From Leifsonia sp. 71-9 (lineage in GTDB: Bacteria; Actinomycetota; Actinomycetes; Actinomycetales; Microbacteriaceae): a stretch of 41,540 nucleotides of DNA. The position numbers were made by a program, and so were the translations under genes. Positions within the stretch are counted from its first letter, which is position 1. Each line of letters opens with the position of its first letter. The notes below the pieces were generated by a model. That model did no database searches, had not been told where the DNA came from, and saw only the letters and a list, made by a program, of their open reading frames with translations. This document shows positions 8,504 to 16,491 of the stretch, piece by piece. The stretch is from NCBI RefSeq assembly GCF_001898805.1, contig NZ_MKVJ01000016.1:1-41540 (forward strand). Direction: 5' to 3'.

Positions 8504-9501
8504 GCGGCGCCGTGCGCCGTGCCGAGGGGCCGGCCGAGCGTCGCGAGGGCGTGCTGCGCGTGGGGACACGCGGCAGCGCGCTCGCGGTCGCGCAGACGAC
8601 GGCGGTCGCCGAGGCGATCGCCCGCGCGACCGGCCTGGACGTCGAGCTGGTCACGATCACGACGCACGGCGACACCTCCCGCGAGTCGCTCTCCGAGCTG
8701 GGCGGGACCGGCGTCTTCGCCACCGCGCTGCGGGAGGCTCTGCTCGCCGACGAGTGCGACCTCCTGGTGCACTCCCTCAAAGACCTGCCGACGGCCCCGG
8801 CCCCCGGCCTCGTGATCGGTGCAGTGCCCAAGCGCGCCGACGCCCGCGACACCCTGTGCGCACGCGACGGCCTCACCTTCGACGCGCTCCCCGGGGGGGC
8901 GCGCATCGGCACCGGCTCGCCGCGCCGCATCGCGCAGCTGAAGTCCGCGCGTCCCGACCTCGAGATCGTCGACATCCGCGGCAACGTGGACACGCGGCTC
9001 GGCCGGGTCGCCGAGGGCGACCTCGACGCCGTCGTGCTCGCCGCCGCCGGCCTCGGCCGTCTCGGCCGCCTCGACGCGGTCACCGACTACTTCGCCCTCT
9101 CGCAGATGCCGACCGCACCGGGACAGGGGGCGCTGGCACTGGAGGTCCGTGCCGGCGACGAGAAGGGTCGCGGGCCGATCGCCCGGGCCCTGCACGCCGT
9201 CGATCACGTGACCACTCACGCCGTCGTCACCGCGGAGCGCGCGGTGCTCGCCGGACTGCAGGCGGGGTGCGCAGCCCCGATCGGCGCGACCGCCCTCGTC
9301 GACGACGGCCTGCTGTTCCTGACCGCCTCGGTCTACCGTCCCGACGGTTCCGAGCGGATCACCGCATCCCACGCCGCGACTCCCGACTCGCTCAGCGCCG
9401 GCCCTCTCGACGAGGCCGCACGCGACGTGGGGGAGCGGGTGGTCTCCGAACTGCTCGGCGCGGGGGCCGCCGGCCTGGCCCCCCTGGGGAGTACCCGATG
9501 A
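8500..9501 (+). CDS. hemC: Porphobilinogen deaminase (hydroxymethylbilane synthase)
   Basis: Polymerises four porphobilinogen units into hydroxymethylbilane. The 333-residue product has LRVGTRGSALAVAQT near residue 20, TTHGDTS, HSLKDLPT, the substrate-binding IGTGSPRRIAQLKSARPD and DIRGNVDTRLGR. Cys257 in LQAGCAAPIGA is the attachment site of the dipyrromethane cofactor. The GTG at 8500 overlaps the cpfC stop by 4 nt, and the first 18 residues are a non-conserved tail, so a slightly later start cannot be excluded. Its end overlaps hemD by 4 nt. Confidence 0.96.
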   Translation: MSGAVRRAEGPAERREGVLRVGTRGSALAVAQTTAVAEAIARATGLDVELVTITTHGDTSRESLSELGGTGVFATALREALLADECDLLVHSLKDLPTAPAPGLVIGAVPKRADARDTLCARDGLTFDALPGGARIGTGSPRRIAQLKSARPDLEIVDIRGNVDTRLGRVAEGDLDAVVLAAAGLGRLGRLDAVTDYFALSQMPTAPGQGALALEVRAGDEKGRGPIARALHAVDHVTTHAVVTAERAVLAGLQAGCAAPIGATALVDDGLLFLTASVYRPDGSERITASHAATPDSLSAGPLDEAARDVGERVVSELLGAGAAGLAPLGSTR

Positions 9502-10283
9502 CCCAGCCGTCCGCTGCATCCAAACCCCTCGCCGGTTGGCGCGTCCTCGTGCCGCGCGGCGGCCCTTGGGGAGACTCGGTCGCGGCGGACCTGCGCTCGA
9601 AGGGCGCATCCCCGCTGGTCGCGGCCATGATCAACTTCGCCCCGACGGCCGACGCGCCCGCCCTGGAGCGCGCGCTGGAGCGGCTGGCCGCCGGCGAGTT
9701 CGACTGGATGACCGTCACCAGCGCGACCACGGTCGACGTGCTGAGCTCGCAGCGGGTCGTCGTGCCGTCCACGACGCGGATCGCCGCGGTGGGCGAGACC
9801 ACGGCGGCGGCGCTCGCGGCCGCCGGCTACAAGGTCGACCTCGTCCCGTCGGAGGACAACTCCGCCCGTGGCCTCCTGGAGGAGTGGGAGGCGGCGACGC
9901 AGGGCGTCGTGCCGCTGCGCATCCTGACGCTCCGCTCCGAGATCGCGAAGCCCCTGCTCACCGAGGGCCTGCGCCGGATCGGCCACGACGTCGAGTCGGT
10001 CGTCGCCTACCGCACCGTCGGCGTCTCCGTGCCCGAGAACGTCGTGACCGACGTGCACGACGGGCTCGTGCAGGCCATCCTCGTCACCAGCGGCTCGGTG
10101 GCGGAGCAGGTGCAGCTCCAGCTCGGCCCCGTGCCCGAGTCGACGCTCGTCGCCGCCATCGGTCCGCAGACCGCCCGCGACGCCCGTTCCTTCGGCCTCC
10201 GCGTCGACGTCATCGCCGAGGAGCGCACCGCCGCCTCCCTCATCGACGCCGTCGCCGACGTCGCCCGCTCCCGCGCCTCCTGA
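9498..10283 (+). CDS. hemD: Uroporphyrinogen III synthase
   Basis: Cyclises hydroxymethylbilane with inversion of ring D to uroporphyrinogen III. The 261-residue product shows the loosely conserved two-lobe HemD pattern: LAGWRVLVPRGGPWGDSVAADLRSKG at the start, DWMTVTSATTVDVL in lobe 1, IAAVGETTAAALAAAGY, and AILVTSGSVAEQV then VAAIGPQTARDARSFGLRVDVIAEE in lobe 2. HemD sequences vary widely, so position between hemC and hemB adds much of the certainty. The ATG overlaps the hemC stop (ATGA). No methyltransferase (CobA) fusion is present, unlike some actinobacterial hemD genes. Confidence 0.93.
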   Translation: MTQPSAASKPLAGWRVLVPRGGPWGDSVAADLRSKGASPLVAAMINFAPTADAPALERALERLAAGEFDWMTVTSATTVDVLSSQRVVVPSTTRIAAVGETTAAALAAAGYKVDLVPSEDNSARGLLEEWEAATQGVVPLRILTLRSEIAKPLLTEGLRRIGHDVESVVAYRTVGVSVPENVVTDVHDGLVQAILVTSGSVAEQVQLQLGPVPESTLVAAIGPQTARDARSFGLRVDVIAEERTAASLIDAVADVARSRAS

Positions 10284-10285
10284 CC

Positions 10286-10351
10286 ACCCGACATTCGTGC
10301 CGAATCGCGGCTTTGACGTCGCGAAACCCGACATTCGTGCCGAATTTCGCG
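10286..10351. repeat. Tandem palindromic repeat between hemD and hemB
   Basis: Two perfect 20-bp copies (10286-10305 and 10326-10345) with a 40-bp period. Each contains the 13-bp palindrome ATTCG-TGC-CGAAT. The second copy is also enclosed by CGCGAAA (10320-10326) and TTTCGCG (10345-10351), so a larger hairpin can form. It sits just after the hemD stop and upstream of the hemB -10 candidate. It could be an operator, an mRNA-processing or attenuating hairpin, or a member of a dispersed intergenic repeat family. Confidence 0.8.
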
Positions 10352-10387
10352 GGGCTCGCGCCGGGCTGGCGCACAGCCGCGCAGGCG

Positions 10388-10400
10388 TAGGGTGGTGAGA
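10388..10400 (+). promoter_or_regulatory. Candidate leaderless promoter of hemB
   Basis: TAGGGT (10388-10393) ends 7 nt before the GTG at 10401. No other heme-operon junction downstream of hemE has such a motif; together with the 117-nt gap it suggests hemB-hemL can be transcribed separately. A GGTGAGA ribosome-site reading is also possible. Confidence 0.45.
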
Positions 10401-11381
10401 GTGAGTGAGCTGCATCCCGTCATCCGCCCGCGTCGCCTCCGGCAGAGTCCGGCTCTCCGCCGCCTGACCGCGGAGACGCGGCTCCACCCGGCGGAGCTGA
10501 TCCTGCCGATGTTCGTGCGCGAGGGCACCTCCGAGCCTGTACCGATCGGCTCGATGCCCGGCGTGCAACAGCACTCCATCGACTCCCTGAAGCGCGCTGC
10601 CGTCGAGGCGGCCGAGGCCGGCGTCGGCGGCGTGATGCTGTTCGGTGTTCCGGAGACCCGGGATGCCGTCGGCAGCGCCGCGACCGACCCCGAGGGCATC
10701 CTCAACGTCGCCACCCGCGCCCTCGTGGCCGAGGTGGGCGACGCGCTCGTCGTGCAGACCGACCTGTGCCTCGACGAGTTCACCGACCATGGCCACTGCG
10801 GCGTGCTCGACGATGCCGGCCACGTCGACAACGACGCGACCCTCGAGCGCTACCGCGACATGGCGCTCGCCCAGGCCGAGGCGGGCTCGCAGCTGCTCGG
10901 CCTCTCCGGCATGATGGACGGCCAGGTCGGAGCGGTGCGCGACGCGCTCGATGCCGTCGGCCGGCACGACGTCGTCCTGCTCGCCTACGCGGCGAAGTAC
11001 GCCTCCGCGTTCTACGGCCCGTTCCGCGAGGCCGTCGACTCCCAGCTCTCCGGCGACCGCCGCGCGTACCAGCAGGATCCGGCCAACCGCCGCGAGGGTC
11101 TGCGCGAGGCGCGCCTCGACCTCGACGAGGGCGCCGACATCCTCATGGTCAAGCCCGCGCTGAGCTACCTCGACGTGCTCAGCGATGTGGCCGCGATCAG
11201 CGACGTGCCGGTCTGGGCCTACCAGGTGTCCGGCGAGTACGCGATGGTGGAGGCTGCCGCTGCGCACGGCTGGATCGACCGCCGCCGCATCGTGGAGGAG
11301 ACGCTGATCGGCGCCCGCCGGGCGGGGGCCGACGCCATCATGACCTACTGGGCGACCGAGGTCGCGGGGTGGCTGCGATGA
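10401..11381 (+). CDS. hemB: Delta-aminolevulinic acid dehydratase (porphobilinogen synthase)
   Basis: Condenses two 5-aminolevulinate molecules into porphobilinogen. The 326-residue product has Lys199 ([12 protein letters not shown]) and the Schiff-base Lys251 ([12 protein letters not shown]). The metal loop reads [16 protein letters not shown]: Cys123 and Cys133 are kept but the middle position of the Zn triad is Asp125, a mixed site seen in other actinobacteria. I chose GTG 10401 over the in-frame GTGs at 10392 and 10395 because TAGGGT then ends 7 nt upstream and the protein starts with [13 protein letters not shown] at the usual place. It ends in a 4-nt overlap with hemL. Confidence 0.96.
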   Translation: MSELHPVIRPRRLRQSPALRRLTAETRLHPAELILPMFVREGTSEPVPIGSMPGVQQHSIDSLKRAAVEAAEAGVGGVMLFGVPETRDAVGSAATDPEGILNVATRALVAEVGDALVVQTDLCLDEFTDHGHCGVLDDAGHVDNDATLERYRDMALAQAEAGSQLLGLSGMMDGQVGAVRDALDAVGRHDVVLLAYAAKYASAFYGPFREAVDSQLSGDRRAYQQDPANRREGLREARLDLDEGADILMVKPALSYLDVLSDVAAISDVPVWAYQVSGEYAMVEAAAAHGWIDRRRIVEETLIGARRAGADAIMTYWATEVAGWLR

Positions 11382-12742
11382 GCGACGTGCAGGGCAGCGA
11401 CCTCCAGGGGCTCGTCGACGGCGCCGCGCTCGGCGACGTGAACCTCGCGCAGTTCGAGCGCGCGCAGCGCGTGATCCCGGGCGGCGTGAACTCGCCCGTC
11501 CGCGCGTTCCGCTCCGTGGGTGGGACGCCGCGCTTCATGGTGTCGGCGCGGGGCCCGTACATCACCGACGCCCAGGGTCGCGAGTACGTCGACCTCGTCG
11601 CGTCGTGGGGTCCGGCCATCCTGGGCCACGCCCATCCCGCGGTCGTCGCCGCCGTGCAGGAGGCCGCCGCCAAGGGGCTCTCCTTCGGCGCGTCCACGCC
11701 CGCGGAGACCGAGCTCGCGGAGGCCGTGCTCGGCCGCGTGCCGTTCGTCGAGAAGCTGCGCCTCGTCTCCACCGGCACCGAGGCGACCATGACCGCCATC
11801 CGGCTCGCCCGCGGCTTCACCGGCCGCCCGCTGCTCATCAAGTTCGCCGGCCACTACCACGGCCACTCCGACGGGCTCCTCGCCGAGGCCGGCTCCGGTC
11901 TCGCGACGCTGTCGCTCCCCGGCTCGGCCGGCGTGACCGAGGCGACCGCCGCCCAGACCCTCGTCCTGCCCTACAACGACCTCGACGCGGTCCGCGCGGC
12001 CTTCGAGGCGAACGGGCCCGACATCGCCGCCGTCATCACGGAGGCCGCCGCCGCCAACATGGGCGTCGTCCCGCCGGACCCGGGCTTCAACGCGGCTCTC
12101 GCCGGTCTCGCGCACGAGTTCGGCGCGCTGCTCATCCTGGACGAGGTGCTCACCGGATTCCGGGTCAGCGAGTCCGGCTTCTGGGGCCTGGACCGCGGCT
12201 ACACGCCCGATCTCGTCACCTTCGGCAAGGTCATCGGCGGCGGGATGCCGCTGGCGGCCCTCGGCGGTCGCGCCGAGCTGATGGACTTCCTCGCCCCGAC
12301 GGGCCCCGTCTACCAGGCGGGAACGCTGTCCGGGAACCCGGTCGCCGTCGCGGCCGGCCTGGCGACGCTCGCCCACGCGGACGAAGCCGTCTACGACCGG
12401 CTCGACGTCGTGGCCGAGACCGTCTCGGCGGCCGTCTCCGACGCGCTCGCGGCCGAGGGCGTCGCGCACCGCGTGCAGCGCGCGGGCAGCCTGTTCAGCT
12501 TCGTCTTCGGCGACTTCGCCGCGGCGCCGCGCACGTACGCCGAGGTGCAGACGCAGCAGGCGTTCCGCTACCGGCCGTTCTTCCACGCCATGCTCGACGC
12601 GGGCGTCTCTCTCCCGCCGAGCGTGTTCGAGGCGTGGTTCGTCACCGCGGCGCACGACGACGCCGCGGTCGGCCGCATCCTGGACGCACTGCCCGCCGCA
12701 GCCCGCGCCGCTGCCGCAGCGACCGCCGACGACGACGCGTAG
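11378..12742 (+). CDS. hemL: Glutamate-1-semialdehyde 2,1-aminomutase
   Basis: PLP enzyme that turns glutamate-1-semialdehyde, the HemA product, into 5-aminolevulinate. The 454-residue product has the family opening [21 protein letters not shown], the substrate-gating region [28 protein letters not shown], the PLP-contact [12 protein letters not shown] and the PLP Lys284 in [27 protein letters not shown] and YHGHSDGLL separate it from ordinary class III aminotransferases. It overlaps the hemB stop (ATGA) and is last in the operon; the C terminus ends in a low-complexity Ala/Asp tail. A GC-rich hairpin follows 15 nt after the stop. Confidence 0.96.
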   Translation: MSDVQGSDLQGLVDGAALGDVNLAQFERAQRVIPGGVNSPVRAFRSVGGTPRFMVSARGPYITDAQGREYVDLVASWGPAILGHAHPAVVAAVQEAAAKGLSFGASTPAETELAEAVLGRVPFVEKLRLVSTGTEATMTAIRLARGFTGRPLLIKFAGHYHGHSDGLLAEAGSGLATLSLPGSAGVTEATAAQTLVLPYNDLDAVRAAFEANGPDIAAVITEAAAANMGVVPPDPGFNAALAGLAHEFGALLILDEVLTGFRVSESGFWGLDRGYTPDLVTFGKVIGGGMPLAALGGRAELMDFLAPTGPVYQAGTLSGNPVAVAAGLATLAHADEAVYDRLDVVAETVSAAVSDALAAEGVAHRVQRAGSLFSFVFGDFAAAPRTYAEVQTQQAFRYRPFFHAMLDAGVSLPPSVFEAWFVTAAHDDAAVGRILDALPAAARAAAAATADDDA

Positions 12743-12756
12743 CGCGAGAACGCAGA

Positions 12757-12784
12757 GCGGCGGACCCGCCTAGTCGTCCGCCGC
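12757..12784. terminator. Bidirectional hairpin terminator after hemL
   Basis: GCGGCGGAC (12757-12765) and GTCCGCCGC (12776-12784) form a perfect 9-bp GC-rich stem with a 10-nt loop between two convergent genes. It lacks a T-run, as is common in high-GC actinobacteria. Its right part covers the last codons of the small minus-strand gene, whose TAG stop is in the loop. Confidence 0.65.
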
Positions 12785-13000
12785 CGAGCGCGCCGGCGAC
12801 AGCGTCTGCACGAAGCTGTAGGTGGCCGTCGCCGGCCAGCCCTCGGCGTCGAGCAGGGCGTAGATGTCGTAGATCCCGCTCCCGGAGGCGCTCCGGCGCA
12901 GGGTGCGCGGGGGAACGTCCGACGGTGCGCGCTCGGTCACCGTGCGCGGCGGCTCGCCCTCACGCAGAAGGCGGGCGCGGAAGGTGGTGGTGCGGGTCAC
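12770..13000 (-). CDS. Small hypothetical protein (76 residues)
   Basis: I do not recognise this family. The product begins TRTTTFRARLLREGEPPRTVTERA, is rich in Arg, and ends with a Trp/Tyr-containing stretch (YALLDAEGWPATATYSF) and an acidic tail. There is no signal peptide or membrane segment. GTG at 13000 follows AAGG at 9 nt spacing. It lies 29 nt beyond the sugar-permease stop, so it may be the last gene of that transcript, and it converges on hemL. The strand-specific coding pattern and ribosome site make it more likely real than not. Confidence 0.6.
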   Translation of the reverse strand: MTRTTTFRARLLREGEPPRTVTERAPSDVPPRTLRRSASGSGIYDIYALLDAEGWPATATYSFVQTLSPARSAADD

Positions 13001-13029
13001 CCGACCACCTTCTCACACCCGCCCGCTGC

Positions 13030-14286
13030 CTAGGCTTGGCCGTGCGACGCTCTCGACCGGCGCGACAGCGAGTCGATGATGACCGCGAGCAGCAGCACGG
13101 CGCCGGTGATCATGTAGCGGTACGACGAGTCGAGGTTCATCAGCGTCAGTCCGTTGGTGATGGACTGGATGACCAGGATGCCGAGCAGGGCCGACCAGGC
13201 GGAGCCGCGGCCGCCGAAGAGGCTGGTCCCGCCGATGACCGCCGCCGCGATCGCGTTCAGGTTGGTGTCCGTCCCGCCCGATCCGGCGCCCACCGAGGCG
13301 AGCCGGGCCGCCGCGAGCAGACCGCCGACGGCGGCGAACGTGGAGCAGAGGATGAACACGCTGATGAAGACGCGGTTCACCTTGATGCCGGCGCGGCGAG
13401 CCGCCTCGACCGAGCCGCCGACGGCGAAGACCGAACGGCCCCACTTGGTGCGGGTGAGGAGGTAGTTCATCACGATCACGAGCACGACGAAGAACAGGAA
13501 CATCGCTCCCGTGCCGCGGTCGGTGGAGAGGTACCAGACGGCGATGCAGAGGCCGACGAGCAGCAGACCGGCCTTGAGCGCGACCGCCGCCGTCGATCCC
13601 TCGGACAGCCCGGCGTTGCGGCGGCGGACGTTGCGGCGCCAGTCGGAGAGGAACATCCCGCCGGCCGCGATCACGGCCAGACCGTAGGCGGCCCACGGCG
13701 GCAGGAAGGTCTGCTGCGCGAACGAGACGATCCACGAGTCGTAGGGGATGTTGATCGAGCTGTTCGGCCCGAGGATCCACAGCTGCAGACCGAGGAAGCC
13801 GAGGAGGCCGGCCAGGGTGATGACGAAGCTCGGCACTCCGAAACGGGTGAAGAGCAGGCCGTAGAGATAACCGATGACGGCGCCGGCGAGGATCGCGACG
13901 ATCACGGTCGCCCACAGCGGCCAGTGGAGCTGCGTGAAGCCGACGCCGAGGATGGCCGCCGACACACCGCTCACCGAGCCGACCGAGAGGTCGATCTGGC
14001 CGAGCAGCAGCACCAGCACGATGCCGATCGAGATGGTGCCGATCGCCGCGCACTGCAGGGTGAGGTTCACCAGGTTGTTGGCGCTCAGGAAGTTGGGGTT
14101 GAGGATCTGGAAGACGACCCAGATGACGATGAGGCCGATGACGACGGGCAGCGAGCCGAGGTCGCCCCCGCGCACCCGGCGACCGAAGCCGCGCACCGCG
14201 CCCCCGATGCCCTCGTCGCGGATCAGGCGCTCGTCCTGCAGGTCGGCCGCGACCTCCGCGGGGGTCTCCGCTGTTGCCTTGCTCAT
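13030..14286 (-). CDS. Sugar ABC transporter permease (XylH/RbsC type)
   Basis: Inner-membrane permease of a carbohydrate-uptake ABC transporter (CUT2 class, BPD_transp_2 fold), 418 residues with about ten hydrophobic segments from residue 45 onward. Diagnostic stretches are GIVLVLLLGQIDLSVGSVSG, the conserved VPSFVITLAGLLGFLG and INGVFIS-like NRVFISVFILCSTFAAVGG; the C-terminal half has AAAVIGGTSLFGGRGSAW, where CUT2 permeases contact the ATPase. A cytoplasmic-looking insert rich in Arg (SDWRRNVRRRNAGLSEGS) near residue 210 resembles that in XylH. The ATG overlaps the stop of the ATPase gene by 4 nt. Xylose-type is judged from the partner lipoprotein; the true sugar is unknown. Confidence 0.92.
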   Translation of the reverse strand: MSKATAETPAEVAADLQDERLIRDEGIGGAVRGFGRRVRGGDLGSLPVVIGLIVIWVVFQILNPNFLSANNLVNLTLQCAAIGTISIGIVLVLLLGQIDLSVGSVSGVSAAILGVGFTQLHWPLWATVIVAILAGAVIGYLYGLLFTRFGVPSFVITLAGLLGFLGLQLWILGPNSSINIPYDSWIVSFAQQTFLPPWAAYGLAVIAAGGMFLSDWRRNVRRRNAGLSEGSTAAVALKAGLLLVGLCIAVWYLSTDRGTGAMFLFFVVLVIVMNYLLTRTKWGRSVFAVGGSVEAARRAGIKVNRVFISVFILCSTFAAVGGLLAAARLASVGAGSGGTDTNLNAIAAAVIGGTSLFGGRGSAWSALLGILVIQSITNGLTLMNLDSSYRYMITGAVLLLAVIIDSLSRRSRASHGQA

Positions 14287-15122
14287 GCGTCGGCCTTCCC
14301 TTCGCTGGTGCCGGTGATCGCGTCGGCGTCGCGGCCGGCGCGCCGGCTGACGACGTTGTCGGTGGCGCCGGTGATGGCGGAGATGATCTCCTCGTAGCTG
14401 ACGTCGGGCACGTGGAAGTCGCCGTTGTTGCGGCCGAGGCGCAGCACGGCGACGCGGTCGGCGACGGCCTGCACGTCCGCCATGTTGTGGCTGATGAGCA
14501 GCACGCCGAGCCCGCGCTCGCGCAGGCGCTCGATCAGGTTGAGCACCTCGGCGGTCTGGGCGACGCCGAGGGCGGCGGTCGGCTCGTCGAGGATGACGAC
14601 GCGCGGGTCGCCGATCAGCGAGCGGGCGATCGCGACCGTCTGCCGCTGGCCTCCGGAGAGGGAGGCGACGGCGATCCGGACGGACGGGATGCGCGCGGAC
14701 AGCTGCCGGAGCAGGCTCCACGACCGCTTCTCCATCTCCTCCTCGTCCAGGGTGCCGTGGGTGATCTCGCGGCCGAGGAAGAGGTTCGAGACGACGTCGA
14801 GGTTGTCGCAGAGGGCGAGGTCCTGGAAGACCGTCGCGATGCCCAGCTCGCGCGAGGCGGCGGGCGACGGGATGGCGACCTCCTGGCCGTCGAACGTGAT
14901 CGTCCCGGAGTCCTGCGGGTGCACGCCCGCGAGGATCTTGACGAGCGTGGACTTGCCGGCGCCGTTGTCGCCGACGAGGGCGACCACCTCGCCGGGGTAG
15001 ACATCGAGGCTGATGTCGGTGAGCGCCTGCACGGCGCCGAAGCCTTTCGAGACGCCGCTCAGCGAGAGCACGGGCCGACGCTCGGTCCGCTCCTCCTCGG
15101 CGATCGCGGTTTCCATGGTCAC
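14283..15122 (-). CDS. Sugar ABC transporter ATP-binding protein, single domain
   Basis: Energises the adjacent permease. The 279-residue product has Walker A GDNGAGKST at 51-59, the Q-loop in VFQDLALCDNLDV, signature LSGGQRQTVAIARSL, Walker B VVILDEPTAALG and H-loop LLISHNM. It contains a single nucleotide-binding domain, whereas XylG, RbsA and AraG have two in about 500 residues; it therefore resembles FrcA-type subunits, which form homodimers. GTG at 15122 is chosen because AAGGAG (complement of 15131-15136) sits 8 nt upstream; the ATG six bases later would be too far. The permease follows with a 4-nt overlap, and a strong hairpin separates it from the binding-protein gene. Confidence 0.93.
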   Translation of the reverse strand: MTMETAIAEEERTERRPVLSLSGVSKGFGAVQALTDISLDVYPGEVVALVGDNGAGKSTLVKILAGVHPQDSGTITFDGQEVAIPSPAASRELGIATVFQDLALCDNLDVVSNLFLGREITHGTLDEEEMEKRSWSLLRQLSARIPSVRIAVASLSGGQRQTVAIARSLIGDPRVVILDEPTAALGVAQTAEVLNLIERLRERGLGVLLISHNMADVQAVADRVAVLRLGRNNGDFHVPDVSYEEIISAITGATDNVVSRRAGRDADAITGTSEGKADA

Positions 15123-15179
15123 GGCGTTCTCTCCTTCGAGGTGAGCTGGGTGGTTCGGGTCCATCGTAGGGCGGGTGCA

Positions 15180-15221
15180 CACGGCCCTCCAGGTGCGTTG
15201 ATCCGCAACTGGAGGGCCGTG
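15180..15221 (-). terminator. Intra-operon hairpin after the binding-protein gene
   Basis: CACGGCCCTCCAG (15180-15192) and CTGGAGGGCCGTG (15209-15221) form a perfect 13-bp stem; the 16-nt loop holds a further TGCG/CGCA pairing. It begins 10 nt after the lipoprotein stop. Such structures after binding-protein genes commonly cause partial termination or protect the upstream mRNA so the binding protein is made in excess; that role is inferred here. Confidence 0.75.
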
Positions 15222-15231
15222 CTGCCAGGTG

Positions 15232-16344
15232 TTACTTGATTCCGTACTTGTCGCACGCCGCCTTGTAGTCCGCCGTGCAGATCTTCGCGGCCGAGTCGGA
15301 CCCGTAGAACTCGTCCTTGACGACGGTGCTCTCGATGTTGTCCGTGGTGACCGCGACCGGCTTCAGGAGGAAGGATGCGATGCTCGCTCCACCCGCGGTC
15401 GACACCTTGGTGTCACCGGCCGGCTTCTTGCCGTTGGCCAGGTCGATGGCCAGCTCGGCCGCCTTCTCCGCCTCCGGCTGGATCGCCTTGTAGACCGTCA
15501 TGTACTGGTCGCCGGCGAGGATGCGCTGGATGCCCGCGAGCTCGGCGTCCTGTCCGGTGACCGGCGGGATCGGCGAGACGTTGGCCGCCTTGAGTGCGGC
15601 GATCGCGCCGCCGCCCGTGCCGTCGTTGGCCGCGTAGATGCCCTTGATCTGGCTGCCGAACTGCGTGATCTGGCCGGAGACCCAGTTCTGGGCCTGTGCC
15701 GGGTCCCATCCTGGTGTGTCGTACTCGGCGAGCACCTTGTAGCCGCTCGTGTCGATCACGCTGTGCGCGCCCTTCTTGAACAGGGTCGCGTTGTTGTCGG
15801 TGGGCGAGCCGTTGACCATGAGGATGCCGCTGCCGGAGGCGACGCCGTCCTTCTTGAGCTTGTCGACCAGGGCCGTGGCCTGCAGCTTGCCGACCTCCTC
15901 GTTGTCGAACGAGATGTAGTAGTCGACGTCCTTGCTGTTGATCAGGCGGTCGTAGGAGATCACGGGGACGTTCTTGGCCTTGGCCTCTCCGACGATGGAG
16001 GCCGCCGCCTCGCCGTCGAACGGGTCGAGGACGAGCACCTTGACGCCCTGGGTCAGCATGGATTCCGCCTGCTGCTGCTGCTTGCTCGCGTCGCCGTCGG
16101 CGTTCGCGTAGAGCACCTTGCAGCCGGAGCAGAGGTCCTTGATCTTGGCTTCGAAGAAGGGCTTGTCCGCCGCCTCGTAGCGGGCGGTGACCGAGTCGGG
16201 GAGGAGAAGGCCGATCTGGGCCTTGGAGGCGTCCGCGGTGGAGGTGCTTCCACTGCCGGAGCCATTCGAACAGGCTGTGAGACTGAGTGCGGCGAGGAGG
16301 ACCGCGGATGCCGCGAACATTCCCCTCTTGGTGGCGATCTTCAT
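15232..16344 (-). CDS. Sugar-binding lipoprotein of an ABC transporter (XylF type)
   Basis: Periplasmic-binding-protein-like receptor anchored to the outer face of the membrane. The 370-residue precursor has a lipoprotein signal with lipobox LTAC and lipidated Cys25, then a Gly/Ser linker and a type I solute-binding fold: IGLLLPDSVTARYEAADKPFFEAKI, GVKVLVLDPFDGEAAASIV, VPVISYDRLI, DYYISFDNEEVGKLQA, KGIYAANDGTGGGAIAAL and VTGQDAELAGIQRILAG. The SYDRLI and FDNEEVG stretches are typical of D-xylose-binding XylF proteins, though no xylose catabolic gene is in view. The ATG at 16344 follows GGAGG (complement of 16352-16356) at 7 nt. Confidence 0.92.
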   Translation of the reverse strand: MKIATKRGMFAASAVLLAALSLTACSNGSGSGSTSTADASKAQIGLLLPDSVTARYEAADKPFFEAKIKDLCSGCKVLYANADGDASKQQQQAESMLTQGVKVLVLDPFDGEAAASIVGEAKAKNVPVISYDRLINSKDVDYYISFDNEEVGKLQATALVDKLKKDGVASGSGILMVNGSPTDNNATLFKKGAHSVIDTSGYKVLAEYDTPGWDPAQAQNWVSGQITQFGSQIKGIYAANDGTGGGAIAALKAANVSPIPPVTGQDAELAGIQRILAGDQYMTVYKAIQPEAEKAAELAIDLANGKKPAGDTKVSTAGGASIASFLLKPVAVTTDNIESTVVKDEFYGSDSAAKICTADYKAACDKYGIK

Positions 16345-16389
16345 TGAAAAACCTCCGGTTCGAGCCCGCCATCCTTGGCGGCTGGGTTG

Positions 16390-16428
16390 AGTGTGTCAGG
16401 TGCGCGTCTTGGCGTCAATACTTGAAGT
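16390..16428 (-). promoter_or_regulatory. Promoter of the sugar ABC operon with adjoining 9-bp palindrome
   Basis: On the minus strand TTGACG (complement of 16413-16418) and CACACT (complement of 16390-16395) are separated by exactly 17 nt, a good -35/-10 pair that gives a leader of about 38 nt with the GGAGG site. Immediately upstream, 16420-16428 is the palindrome ACTTGAAGT, a possible operator for the neighbouring ROK regulator. A small CCGCC/GGCGG hairpin (16366-16381) lies in the leader. Confidence 0.6.
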
Positions 16429-16491
16429 CAACGCATTCGATAACGGTTGGTCACGTTTGGGGGGCGATGGGGGACAGCGGGATGCGGAGGG

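Noticed and set aside
10286-10345. CRISPR array
   Set aside because: Only two repeat units with a 20-bp gap and no cas genes; the repeats are themselves palindromic.
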